A DNA stretch of 39,440 bases, taken from Heliobacteriaceae bacterium. GTDB taxonomy: Bacteria > Bacillota > Desulfitobacteriia > Heliobacteriales > Heliobacteriaceae. The DNA is taken from the NCBI GenBank assembly GCA_028707535.1, contig JAQWAU010000008.1:23625-63064 (forward strand), given 5' to 3'. The notes beneath the pieces were generated by a model. It was not told where the DNA came from, did no database searches, and saw nothing but the letters and a program-made list of their open reading frames with translations. The translations under genes and the position numbers were made by a program. Below, one piece after another: positions 27,458-35,262 of the stretch (its first letter is position 1; each line of letters begins with the position of its first letter).

Positions 27458-30400
27458 GTCAGCCTCTGATCACGCTATGTATGGTTTTTCGGAATGAAGC
27501 CAAGTATCTGGGCAAATGCTTAAAGAGTTTAGCCGGTATTGTGGATGAAGTGGTATTAATTGACACAGGATCAACAGATGGTTCCAGAGAAATTGCCCTT
27601 TCTTTCGGCGCCCAAGTAATCGATGATCCCTGGCAAAATGATTTTTCTTACCATCGTAACAAGGCATTAATTTTAGCCAAAGGACAGTGGATTCTGACAA
27701 TGGATGGCGATGAAGTATGGAAAGGCCCGGGACGAAAAGAACTTGAAAAGTTATTGTCTCATCAAGACATTGTAGCCTATCAAGGATTAATTCACGATTT
27801 TATCAGTGAAGATGGCCGCCAATATAATAAGTCAATGCGACCCCGAATTTGGCGCAATCGACCCGAAATTCGCTATGTACGGCGCATTCATGAGCAGTTG
27901 ATCGGAATACCCTACAACACTTCGGCTGTTGTATTTGAACCAAAGTTACTTATCTATCACTTTGGATATACCCCAAGCGAGATGATCCGAAAAAACCGGG
28001 CGGAGCGCAACATTCGGCTCTTGGCTGAAGAAGCGGCTGGACCTGACGCCGATCCCTTCACCTTTTTTAATTTGGGTACCGCTCTGGCTTCCGCGGGTCG
28101 CTTCCGGGAAGCTGTTCCCCACCTAGAGAAAGCCAAAGCCCTAGTTCCCCAGAAATTAATCTGGGTACCTCAGATTTATAAAAACCTGGCTAACTGTCAA
28201 TTGAACCTGGGTTGGTACCGTGAAGCTTTTCAAGTATTATGGCCGGGAATTCAGCAATTTTCGTTCATCCCCGATTACTGGTACTATCTTGCGCACCTCT
28301 ATCGCCAGACCGGCAAATTACGGGACGCAGCCAGAGCATACCACCGTTGTGCGACGATGGATCCACCGGACGAACAATACCATTGGGACCCTACCCTTCA
28401 ACAAATCGCCAAAAGAGAACTTTCTATTGTATTGGAGCAAATCAAAATCGGTTCACCCCCGCCACCCCTCCTTTCACTCTGTATGATGGTTCGGGATGAA
28501 GCCAAACACCTGGAACGTTGTCTAGGAAGTGTCATAGGTGTAGTGAACGAGATCATTCTAATTGATACCGGTTCACAGGATAAAACAGTAGAAATCGCCC
28601 AAAGTTTTAACGCCAAAGTTTTTTATGAACCCTGGATTGATCACTTTGCCAAAATCCGTAATGCTTCCATGGATAAAGCAACAGGCCAGTGGATCCTGAT
28701 ACTCGATGCCGATGATGAATTGTCCCCGGAAGCTAAAGAGCAAATCCCCCAGCTGGCCCGTAAAGGGATTGCTGATGGCTATGCTTTGTATACAGTCAAC
28801 CACATCGGACCGAAAGAAAATTTATCCAGCCTTGGCCACTTTAGTGGCCGGCTATTCCGCAACAGGCCGGACTTATATTACGTTGGAGCCATCCATGAAC
28901 AAATAGCAGGTCCAATACCCCCACACATCGAGAGCCGGCCTTATATTATTTTCCATCATGGATACCTCCATGATGAAGAAAAAGATCAAAAGCGCAACCG
29001 TAGAAACATGACTATTCTGACGTGGGAACTAGATTTTCACCCCCGTAACTCCTATTTTCAATACCAGGCAGGCCTAGAGGCATACAAGCAAAAAGATTAC
29101 CAACAAGCGTTGCACCATTTTCGAAATGCCTATGAATGTATGGTGCCGGAATCAGCCATCAATCCGGACATTTTCCAGCGGCTGGCTTTTTGTTACCGGT
29201 TAACCCAGCAAAAAGATGAAGCATGGAAGTGGCTAGAGCAAGGGATCAAGGCCTACCCGGACTATGTCGACATATTTCTGACAGCCGCCAACTGGCACTA
29301 TGCCGACAGCCGGTACCCGGAAGCCCTCCACGCACTGGGCAAGTGCTTTGCTCTCGGTCACTCTCGTAATGCTTATCCCCAAGTGGATGGTGCCGGTACC
29401 TACCGGGCCCACCAACTTGCCGGATGCACCCATGAACGTTTGGGTAACTGGGAAAAAGCATTACAACATTACTATTTAAGTCTAAATCAAAACAAAGCAT
29501 ACGGTGCTTCCATTCTATCCTTGTTACAGTTGGCCAGGCGCTGTTTAACGAAAACCCAATTCCAACTGCACTTAAACACCTGGTTTAACTGGGATAATCA
29601 GGAAACGGGACTTGCCGTACTGGTCATGCTAAATCGGTGCGGATGTTTTAGCGAGGCCATTGAGGCTGTCAAAAAGTTGGAACCCGGACTAGTTAACCGC
29701 TTGACAGCAAATAACGTGAGTGAAAGTAATTTAATCTACTACTGGAAAGCATGGGCTTTACTAGGTCAGGGGTTTACTCAGGAAGCAAGGGTAATTCTAA
29801 AGGACCTGCCGGTGGAGGAAAAAACCACCGGGTGGTTGTGGGAGATGCCTGGAACACTAGCACCGAACATTGAGGTCTTCCGACTGACGGAGAACATCGC
29901 CGAAGGCCGATTTGAGCCACTCTCAGTAAATAAACATTCAGCTTCTTCCCGTTTACTCCGGATATGGAACTGGATCTGCAGCAAGATTAATACGCAGATT
30001 ACTTCCCCAGAGTTGGATTGGAGCAATGAAAAGGAATCCTCACAGTTAGTGGCACTTGTTGGTATGATCGCCCATGCCGGTTATAAAACCCAAACTAATG
30101 CCGTCATACGTGAACTCCCAAATAATCCACAAATACTCCGCAATGCCTTTTGGTATTTTACTTTTAGCCGGTTGGAACCTTTAGCCGATGTAGTTTACCA
30201 TCGATTGATCTCTGTGAAACCCGACTGTTTGGGCGGTCATATTCCTCATTGGCGTTTGCGAAAAGAACCGGGTAAAAGTTTGTTAGGATTACTGGCTAAC
30301 CTTGATTCCTCTAATAATGCCGACCCATATTTCTTTACGCTAATGGCAGAGATACATTTGCGCCTGGGACTCCAAGTTTACCGCAGTACTCGGTTTCCCC

Positions 30401-30540
30401 GGGATAAAAAGCACACCGGTGTGCCCAATTACCTGAAAAAAGCTTTAGCACTCATCCAGCAGGCCAATCAGTGCTGGCCAGAAATCTCAGTAAAACCCGA
30501 ACATGTGGTTTATCGGGAGGGGTGGGTTCTTGAGCAATGA
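27454..30540 (+). CDS. Tandem GT2 glycosyltransferase with TPR repeats (1028 residues)
   Basis: This is the largest protein in the window. Domain 1 (about 5-190) has TLCMVFRNE, IDTGSTDGS, MDGDE (83-87), WRNRPE, IHEQL and YHFGY. Domain 2 (about 334-530) has SLCMMVRDEAKHLERCL, IDTGSQDKT, LDADDE, LFRNRPD, IHEQI and FHHGY. Both metal sites and the IHEQ mark are intact, so it may carry out two transfers. TPR-like repeats fill 200-320 and most of 540-1028 (for example YFFTLMAEIHLRLGLQVY). It overlaps both neighbours by ATGA, which indicates a tightly coupled three-gene GT operon. A bifunctional polymerase-like role is possible but unproven. Confidence 0.9.
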   Translation: MSQPLITLCMVFRNEAKYLGKCLKSLAGIVDEVVLIDTGSTDGSREIALSFGAQVIDDPWQNDFSYHRNKALILAKGQWILTMDGDEVWKGPGRKELEKLLSHQDIVAYQGLIHDFISEDGRQYNKSMRPRIWRNRPEIRYVRRIHEQLIGIPYNTSAVVFEPKLLIYHFGYTPSEMIRKNRAERNIRLLAEEAAGPDADPFTFFNLGTALASAGRFREAVPHLEKAKALVPQKLIWVPQIYKNLANCQLNLGWYREAFQVLWPGIQQFSFIPDYWYYLAHLYRQTGKLRDAARAYHRCATMDPPDEQYHWDPTLQQIAKRELSIVLEQIKIGSPPPPLLSLCMMVRDEAKHLERCLGSVIGVVNEIILIDTGSQDKTVEIAQSFNAKVFYEPWIDHFAKIRNASMDKATGQWILILDADDELSPEAKEQIPQLARKGIADGYALYTVNHIGPKENLSSLGHFSGRLFRNRPDLYYVGAIHEQIAGPIPPHIESRPYIIFHHGYLHDEEKDQKRNRRNMTILTWELDFHPRNSYFQYQAGLEAYKQKDYQQALHHFRNAYECMVPESAINPDIFQRLAFCYRLTQQKDEAWKWLEQGIKAYPDYVDIFLTAANWHYADSRYPEALHALGKCFALGHSRNAYPQVDGAGTYRAHQLAGCTHERLGNWEKALQHYYLSLNQNKAYGASILSLLQLARRCLTKTQFQLHLNTWFNWDNQETGLAVLVMLNRCGCFSEAIEAVKKLEPGLVNRLTANNVSESNLIYYWKAWALLGQGFTQEARVILKDLPVEEKTTGWLWEMPGTLAPNIEVFRLTENIAEGRFEPLSVNKHSASSRLLRIWNWICSKINTQITSPELDWSNEKESSQLVALVGMIAHAGYKTQTNAVIRELPNNPQILRNAFWYFTFSRLEPLADVVYHRLISVKPDCLGGHIPHWRLRKEPGKSLLGLLANLDSSNNADPYFFTLMAEIHLRLGLQVYRSTRFPRDKKHTGVPNYLKKALALIQQANQCWPEISVKPEHVVYREGWVLEQ

Positions 30541-32198
30541 AACCGCTAATTAATGCAATGCAGGCAGTTTTACCGGAAGCCGTTTCGGCAATTACCGGCA
30601 CAGATATCGAACTTTTGTTTTCATCGAGTCGTAGACAACGCTTAGTGTGTAGAAAAAACCTAAGCCAGCATCCAGTAGGGGATTCCGACTTTGGACGGTT
30701 GCTAACAGCGATGCTTGATTATTCCCTCGGGAAGGCTACCGGTTCCAGGAACGCCTTGGAAAATCTCTTTGTTACCCGAAAGCAACAAATTGTCCCGGAT
30801 GCGTGGATTCTCTACGGGTTGGCCCTGGCTCATTCCTCCCTGGGAAATACCCCGGCAATCAAATACTATTTAAAAATTGTTGCAGAATCTCTGCCGGAGT
30901 GGAATTCAAAACTTTGGCCGGGAAGTCACAAGCCTATAGGTAAAACACAAAAAGTGAAGCAGTTATCTCTCTGCATGATCGTTAAAAACGAAGAACGCCG
31001 GTTATCTGACGCCGTTGGACCATTATTGGGCATTTGTGATCAATTCGTTGTTGTTGATACGGGATCAACCGATAATACTGTTGAACTGGCTAGGAGTTTG
31101 GGTGGGGAAGTATATTCCTTTGCCTGGACGGGAAGCTTCTCCGACGCCAGAAACTTTGCGCTGAGTAAAGCTACAGGCCGCTGGATCCTCATTTTTGACG
31201 CAGACATGCAAATCAGTATGCGAGACGGTTTCGTAATCAAAGCTTGGTTAAAAAAATCGGGCATCGAAGGATGTTTCCTACCTGTGCTCAACTATTGGGG
31301 TAACGAAAAACCTTCAGCTTATATCAGGGATTTAATCTTTATCCTGTTTCGCAACCGTCTATCCTACCGATATGAGGGCAAAGTTCATGAACAGGTGGTA
31401 CCCAGTATTTTACGCGCTAACCCGCAAGCCCATTTCGAGATATGTCCTGTTCTGATCCACCATTATGGCTACCTGGAACCAGTAAAACGTGAGTTGAACA
31501 AAGGCAAACGTAATCTCAACTTACTTGCCGCCGAAAAAGAAAGAAACAAAGAGTTTGTATTCTATGCCCTTGCGATTGAAGCATTACAACAAAACAGGTT
31601 TGACGATGCCCTCGCCTTATTGTGCCAAGCCGTCACCGGAGCGGATATCGCGTGTCAACCGGATATTTTGGCCAAAACCGTTGAGTGCTTATTACATTTA
31701 GGCAAGTACGAAGAAGCAGAACAAGAAATCCTCCGGGCGATTCCTAAATATCCTCTTTACACCGACCTATACTTCATCCTGGCCCAACTATTATTAATCC
31801 AAAATCGGTTAGCTGAAGCAGAAGCGGCATTACATGTCTGCCTACAACGGGGAGTCCCTCCGGGCCAGTATTCATCACTTGATGGCAGTGGCACCTTTCG
31901 CGCCCACCTACTTCTCGGCCAACTATATCTGACCACCGGATTAAAGAGCCAAGCACTTGCTCACCTGTCGACTGCGCTGGGTGACCCGTCATTTCCCGAT
32001 TCGGAAGCGGTTTTAGAGCAACATTTATCATCCCTCGTCGCCGCTGAAAAAGAACCTCTGAACCTGATTAACCGGCTTGTTCCGGCCGGACACCAGGCGG
32101 AAGATGCCTTGCAAAAAACGTTGGCGAGGTATGCCCAAAAATACCTGGGCTATTATCGGGATGTAACACCAGTAAATATTGCCGAAATTATCACCTAA
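30537..32198 (+). CDS. GT2-family glycosyltransferase with N- and C-terminal TPR regions
   Basis: This 553-residue protein differs from its paralogues in having about 135 residues before the GT domain, which include a TPR-like hairpin (WILYGLALAHSSLGNTPAIK). The GT-A domain (about 139-330) has SLCMIVKNEERRL, VDTGSTDNT, FDADMQ (DxD kept, but the following acids lost), LFRNRLSYRYEGKVHEQ and IHHYGY. C-terminal TPRs follow (YALAIEALQQNRFDDALALL, YFILAQLLLIQNRLAEAEAAL). It ends the operon that begins at 23993, 74 bases before the repeat-protein gene. Confidence 0.88.
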   Translation: MKPLINAMQAVLPEAVSAITGTDIELLFSSSRRQRLVCRKNLSQHPVGDSDFGRLLTAMLDYSLGKATGSRNALENLFVTRKQQIVPDAWILYGLALAHSSLGNTPAIKYYLKIVAESLPEWNSKLWPGSHKPIGKTQKVKQLSLCMIVKNEERRLSDAVGPLLGICDQFVVVDTGSTDNTVELARSLGGEVYSFAWTGSFSDARNFALSKATGRWILIFDADMQISMRDGFVIKAWLKKSGIEGCFLPVLNYWGNEKPSAYIRDLIFILFRNRLSYRYEGKVHEQVVPSILRANPQAHFEICPVLIHHYGYLEPVKRELNKGKRNLNLLAAEKERNKEFVFYALAIEALQQNRFDDALALLCQAVTGADIACQPDILAKTVECLLHLGKYEEAEQEILRAIPKYPLYTDLYFILAQLLLIQNRLAEAEAALHVCLQRGVPPGQYSSLDGSGTFRAHLLLGQLYLTTGLKSQALAHLSTALGDPSFPDSEAVLEQHLSSLVAAEKEPLNLINRLVPAGHQAEDALQKTLARYAQKYLGYYRDVTPVNIAEIIT

Positions 32199-32204
32199 AT
32201 AGTA

Positions 32205-32232
32205 ACCCCCTCTTATGCTTACACATAACATG
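32205..32232 (+). promoter_or_regulatory. Candidate sigma-K-like promoter for the repeat protein
   Basis: AC at 32205, 17 bases, then CATAACATG at 32224-32232, one base off CATAnnnTA. It lies about 40 bases before the ATG, in the only sizeable gap between the GT operon and the repeat-protein gene. The AC is a few bases past the end of the upstream gene. Confidence 0.4.
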
Positions 32233-32272
32233 CATCGAGGGAAATTATGGAATTTAATGAGGGGGTTATCAT

Positions 32273-33166
32273 ATGGCGATGAAGGTGTTTAACGATGTAT
32301 CAGCAAACCTACTTGCTCAAATTGCCCAACCTACTGCCAGTTGTCTGCATTCCACAGTATCAAACTTGACCGCGGCATGTTTACAAAGTGAGGTTTCCAA
32401 CTTGACCGCAGCATGTTTGCAAAGCCAAGTGTCAAACTTGACCGCAGCATGTCTACTGAGTGAGGTTTCCAACTTGACCGCGGCATGTTTGCAAAGCCAA
32501 GTATCGAACTTGACTGCGGCATGTCTGCTGAGTGAGGTTTCCAACTTGACCGCGGCATGTTTGCAAAGCCAAGTATCGAACTTGACCGCGGCATGTCTGC
32601 TAAGTGAGGTTTCGAACTTGACCGCGGCATGTCTGCAAAGCCAAGTATCGAACTTGACTGCGGCATGTCTGCTGAGTGAGGTTTCGAACTTAACCGCGGC
32701 ATGTTTGCAAAGCCAAGTATCGAACTTGACTGCGGCATGTCTGCTGAGTGAGGTTTCGAACTTAACCGCGGCATGTTTGCAAAGCCAAGTATCGAACTTG
32801 ACCGCGGCATGTCTGCAAACGGAATCTACTCTAGCCAGTCGCATGGCTCAGGTAGCCGTCGAAGATGTAAGTGCAACTTCCACCATTTTTAATAATGCTA
32901 CCAGTCAATACATCGGGCAATACTTCCAACACAATTTCCTGGTTTACAATAGCAGTGCCGATTATACGGCTCTGGTCCGTCTAATGGTTAGCGCCGACGG
33001 AAACCTATTCATTAATGACAACGGGACTCCGACCATAACCTTAGGTACCGGTACCGGAACCATCCTTACTCCTGGCGTTTACGCCAACTATGCAGCAGTT
33101 GCTTATGCAGCTGTCACTTCTGGCAACACGGCATCAATATCCATCTATTACCAAGGCCAAGCCTAA
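32273..33166 (+). CDS. Repeat protein with thirteen 12-residue Cys repeats, candidate glycosylated spore-surface protein
   Basis: I do not recognise this 297-residue protein as a named gene. Residues 1-28 form a short lead containing one degenerate repeat (PTASCLHST). Residues 29-184 are thirteen perfect-length copies of VSNLTAACLxSx that alternate LQSQ and LLSE endings. Each copy has one Cys, two Ser, one Thr and one Asn-Leu-Thr triplet. Residues 185-297 are a beta-rich domain (VYNSSADYTALVRLMVSADG, TPTITLGTGTGTILTPGVYA, ASISIYYQGQA) that reminds me of DUF6385-type C-terminal domains of Clostridia; this is weak. There is no signal peptide, sortase signal or membrane helix. The start follows GAGGGGG by eight bases. 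Placed right after three TPR-GT2 enzymes, it is the best candidate acceptor of the glycan. Confidence 0.85.
   Translation: MAMKVFNDVSANLLAQIAQPTASCLHSTVSNLTAACLQSEVSNLTAACLQSQVSNLTAACLLSEVSNLTAACLQSQVSNLTAACLLSEVSNLTAACLQSQVSNLTAACLLSEVSNLTAACLQSQVSNLTAACLLSEVSNLTAACLQSQVSNLTAACLLSEVSNLTAACLQSQVSNLTAACLQTESTLASRMAQVAVEDVSATSTIFNNATSQYIGQYFQHNFLVYNSSADYTALVRLMVSADGNLFINDNGTPTITLGTGTGTILTPGVYANYAAVAYAAVTSGNTASISIYYQGQA
32357..32824 (+). repeat. Thirteen tandem 36-bp coding repeats with a 72-bp higher-order unit
   Basis: Thirteen 36-base copies follow one another with no gaps. Copies with the LQSQ ending alternate with LLSE copies through most of the array, so the true repeating unit is 72 bases; copy 1 (LQSE) and copy 13 (LQTE) are edge variants. 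Copies 5, 9 and 11 are identical in DNA, as are 10 and 12, and most differences are third-base changes. This points to recent unequal crossing-over or slippage under selection for the protein. There are no spacers, so it is not a CRISPR array. Confidence 0.97.
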
Positions 33167-33185
33167 ACAGGACTACATTTCTGGT

Positions 33186-33210
33186 GGAGCTTCCCATCAC
33201 CGGAAGCTCC
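33186..33210 (+). other. Hairpin between repeat-protein and oxidoreductase genes
   Basis: GGAGCTTCC (33186-33194) and GGAAGCTCC (33202-33210) form a perfect nine-pair stem with a seven-base loop, 20 bases after the repeat-protein stop. Only GCTTCCTGTCC follows, with no T-run. It is therefore more likely an mRNA 3'-end stabiliser or leaky terminator than an efficient intrinsic terminator. Confidence 0.55.
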
Positions 33211-33253
33211 GCTTCCTGTCCATAATTGACCGTGGTCTAAAGGAGAGAGGAAT

Positions 33254-34210
33254 TTGATCCGGGTTGCTGTCTGTGGAGTGGGACATTGGGGGCGGAACTA
33301 TTTACGGGTACTTTCTGGAATTGGGGAATGTCAATTAGTTGGATTTGCTGATATCAACCCAAATAATACCGAACAGATCGGGTTGCTTTATCCGCATCTT
33401 ATTGCATCTTCGGATCCTGATGAGGTTATCTGTAGCGATAGCGTAGATGCAGTCATAGTGGCTACCCCACCAGAAACCCATGTAGCTTTATGTACTAAAG
33501 CCCTAAGGCATGGAAAACATGTACTTGTTGAAAAGCCGATCGCGTTTTCAACAAAGGAAGTTAAAAAATTGTTTCTTATAGCAAACGAAGAACAGAAAAT
33601 CTTAATGGTCGGCCATATAATGGAATATCATCCCGCGATTGAAACTATAAAGCAAGTGATCGAGGCCAAGCGTCTGGGTGAAATTCGCTTTATTCTGATG
33701 TCCCGTACTCATCTTAATGATCTTCCGGCCGCGGTTGGTGCCCTTTGGGACCTTGCTGTTCATGATCTGTCCATGATCCGTTATATTTTCGGCGCATGCC
33801 CGTGCAGCATTACTGCAAAAGGGATCGGATCACATCTACCCGGACTGGAAGCAGTATTCATCTACCTTGGTTTACAGTTGGGTACTCGTGAAATTCCGGT
33901 ATTTATAAATGTCAGCCAAATTACTCCTGGAAAATGCCGTAAGATAAAGGTAATTGGCAGGGAACTTAGTGCCGAATTTGATGACACTTTGGTGGAAAAG
34001 TCAGTAAGGCTAATGAATATGAATGAAACAATATTATTACCGGTATCAATGGTGGAGCCTCTAGCTGCAGAATGCCGTCACTTTTTTGAATGTATTCTAT
34101 ATGGGAAAAACCCCCGTACATCCCTTGAGGATGCTTTATGGGTTACAAATATTTTGGAAAAAGCTCAAGAGTCCCTCGATAATGACAATCCTTCGCAATT
34201 AATCGGATGA
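33254..34210 (+). CDS. Gfo/Idh/MocA-family oxidoreductase
   Basis: This 318-residue NAD(P)-dependent sugar oxidoreductase begins IRVAVCGVGHWGRNYLRVL (Rossmann site). It has VDAVIVATPPETHVALCTKAL and the family hallmark GKHVLVEKPIAFS, with the catalytic-region Lys in EKP. WDLAVHDLSMIRYIFG supplies the Asp/His of the active site. In surface-glycan clusters such enzymes oxidise or reduce UDP- or dTDP-sugars, often next to a DegT aminotransferase like the one at 22675-23775. The start is a TTG at 33254, eight bases after AGGAG. Base composition is AT-richer than the left half of the island. Confidence 0.92.
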   Translation: MIRVAVCGVGHWGRNYLRVLSGIGECQLVGFADINPNNTEQIGLLYPHLIASSDPDEVICSDSVDAVIVATPPETHVALCTKALRHGKHVLVEKPIAFSTKEVKKLFLIANEEQKILMVGHIMEYHPAIETIKQVIEAKRLGEIRFILMSRTHLNDLPAAVGALWDLAVHDLSMIRYIFGACPCSITAKGIGSHLPGLEAVFIYLGLQLGTREIPVFINVSQITPGKCRKIKVIGRELSAEFDDTLVEKSVRLMNMNETILLPVSMVEPLAAECRHFFECILYGKNPRTSLEDALWVTNILEKAQESLDNDNPSQLIG

Positions 34211-34245
34211 TATGCTTTATTTTTAGCCTACAGAAAGGGGGCATA

Positions 34246-34944
34246 ATGAGTGAGAAAAAAGCATATTTTAAAAAAAAACGCCGTACATTTTTATGTAACC
34301 ATCGTAAGCCCACGATTTACCTGCCCTTTTATAGTAATTCATCGAGCAATGTGTCGACGGGACCAGTAATACCGGCTGTAAGCCCACAAGTATGTTGTTC
34401 TGCCCATCGAGTAGCAGACAAGGAAAAGCCGCAAGGCGACCTCAATCTAGTAAAAAATGGTGGGTTCGAAGTTTTGGATCCCGGATACCACGTATTCTTG
34501 AATTGGTATAACCGTAACAATGTGGTAACATTCAGTAGTCAAGCTCACGAAGGTGTTCTCGCCGCCATGCTGTCAACGGCAGGCCCGGTTGATTATGGAA
34601 CCGGATTTCTATTACAAAATGTCCCCGCATTAACCGGCAAACGATATCAGTTAACGTTTTTCACCCGTCTGCTCCGTTCGTATGGTCCCTTGACTGATTC
34701 TCAGTTAAGGGTAAATGTATATTGCACGCTTTCAAACACAGACCTTATCGGCCCAATTGTGATTATAGACCAGGAAATGAGCCAAACCGGTTATACGATG
34801 CATTTCGGAACATCGGATTTTGCCGTTCCTGAAGGACAATCCTCTTTAACTGTTGAGTTTGCCGTTTATCGTTCCACACCAAAATCGGTTTCCGAATCTG
34901 TTCAGCACTGGCTGGTTGACTCCGTCTCGTTATTACCCGTCTAA
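34246..34944 (+). CDS. Protein with carbohydrate-binding-module-like domain, candidate surface protein
   Basis: This 232-residue protein has a basic N-terminus (MSEKKAYFKKKRRTFLCNHR), a Ser/Pro/Val linker containing VCCSAH, and a jelly-roll-like domain from about residue 66. That domain shows NLVKNGGFEVLDPG, LNWYNRNNVVTFSSQAHEG, LLQNVPALTGKRYQLTFFTR and a final WLVDSVSLLPV. This order (N-G-G-F-E start, W, and D-x-V-x-L end) is typical of CBM4/9-like modules. There is no signal peptide. The ATG at 34246 follows AAAGGGGGC; an upstream in-frame ATG at 34207 lacks a site and overlaps the oxidoreductase. It may bind the glycan made by this cluster or be one of the decorated proteins. Both are inference. 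Confidence 0.78.
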   Translation: MSEKKAYFKKKRRTFLCNHRKPTIYLPFYSNSSSNVSTGPVIPAVSPQVCCSAHRVADKEKPQGDLNLVKNGGFEVLDPGYHVFLNWYNRNNVVTFSSQAHEGVLAAMLSTAGPVDYGTGFLLQNVPALTGKRYQLTFFTRLLRSYGPLTDSQLRVNVYCTLSNTDLIGPIVIIDQEMSQTGYTMHFGTSDFAVPEGQSSLTVEFAVYRSTPKSVSESVQHWLVDSVSLLPV

Positions 34945-35262
34945 GCTTATAGCAAGGGCACGCTGTTTTTTCAAATGATTAACCCCTCAATCCTAAGAAC
35001 TTAAACTTTTCCGAAGACAGGGTAAAAGCCGCCTCAAAGTAAAGGTGGACCACTTACATGGATGATTACCCCTGTCTTTACATAAATGTTGGAACGTCAC
35101 GAAGGTATGAACAGAGGGAGGACAAGCTCAAGCCAAATTCATTCGGGATCCTTACTCCGGTTACCAATTGGAACCATTAGCTGCCCGGTAACATATAGAT
35201 ATAACAAAACATTCCAGTTTTTTCCTGAAAGCCTTTTACTCTGGTTGAATGGAGGGATCCTG
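34945..35262 (+). other. 318-base gap without a convincing gene
   Basis: No ORF here has a convincing ribosome-binding site. An open frame continuous with the Cys/His-rich gene reaches back to 35086 but shows no such site there. The only structure I see is the large imperfect inverted repeat at 35015-35077. No match to AC-N16/17-CATAnnnT was found before the next gene. Confidence 0.6.
35015..35077 (+). other. Nested inverted repeat (structured RNA or regulatory element)
   Basis: An outer stem pairs AGACAGGGTAA (35015-35025) with TTACCCCTGTCT (35066-35077), eleven pairs with one bulged C. An inner stem pairs CCGCCT (35029-35034) with AGGTGG (35043-35048), including one G-U pair. Only TTTAC follows, so a standard terminator is unlikely. 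It could end the upstream message or lie in the leader of the Cys/His-rich gene. Confidence 0.5.

Noticed and set aside
32357-32824. Tandem 36-bp repeats that might be a CRISPR array
   Set aside because: Copies abut with no spacers, stay in one open frame with a good start site, and vary mostly at third codon positions. No cas genes are nearby.
32317-32844. Long repetitive open frames on the minus strand across the repeats
   Set aside because: They follow automatically from a 36-base (multiple of three) repeat lacking stops in those frames. They have no good ribosome-binding site and end where the repeats end.
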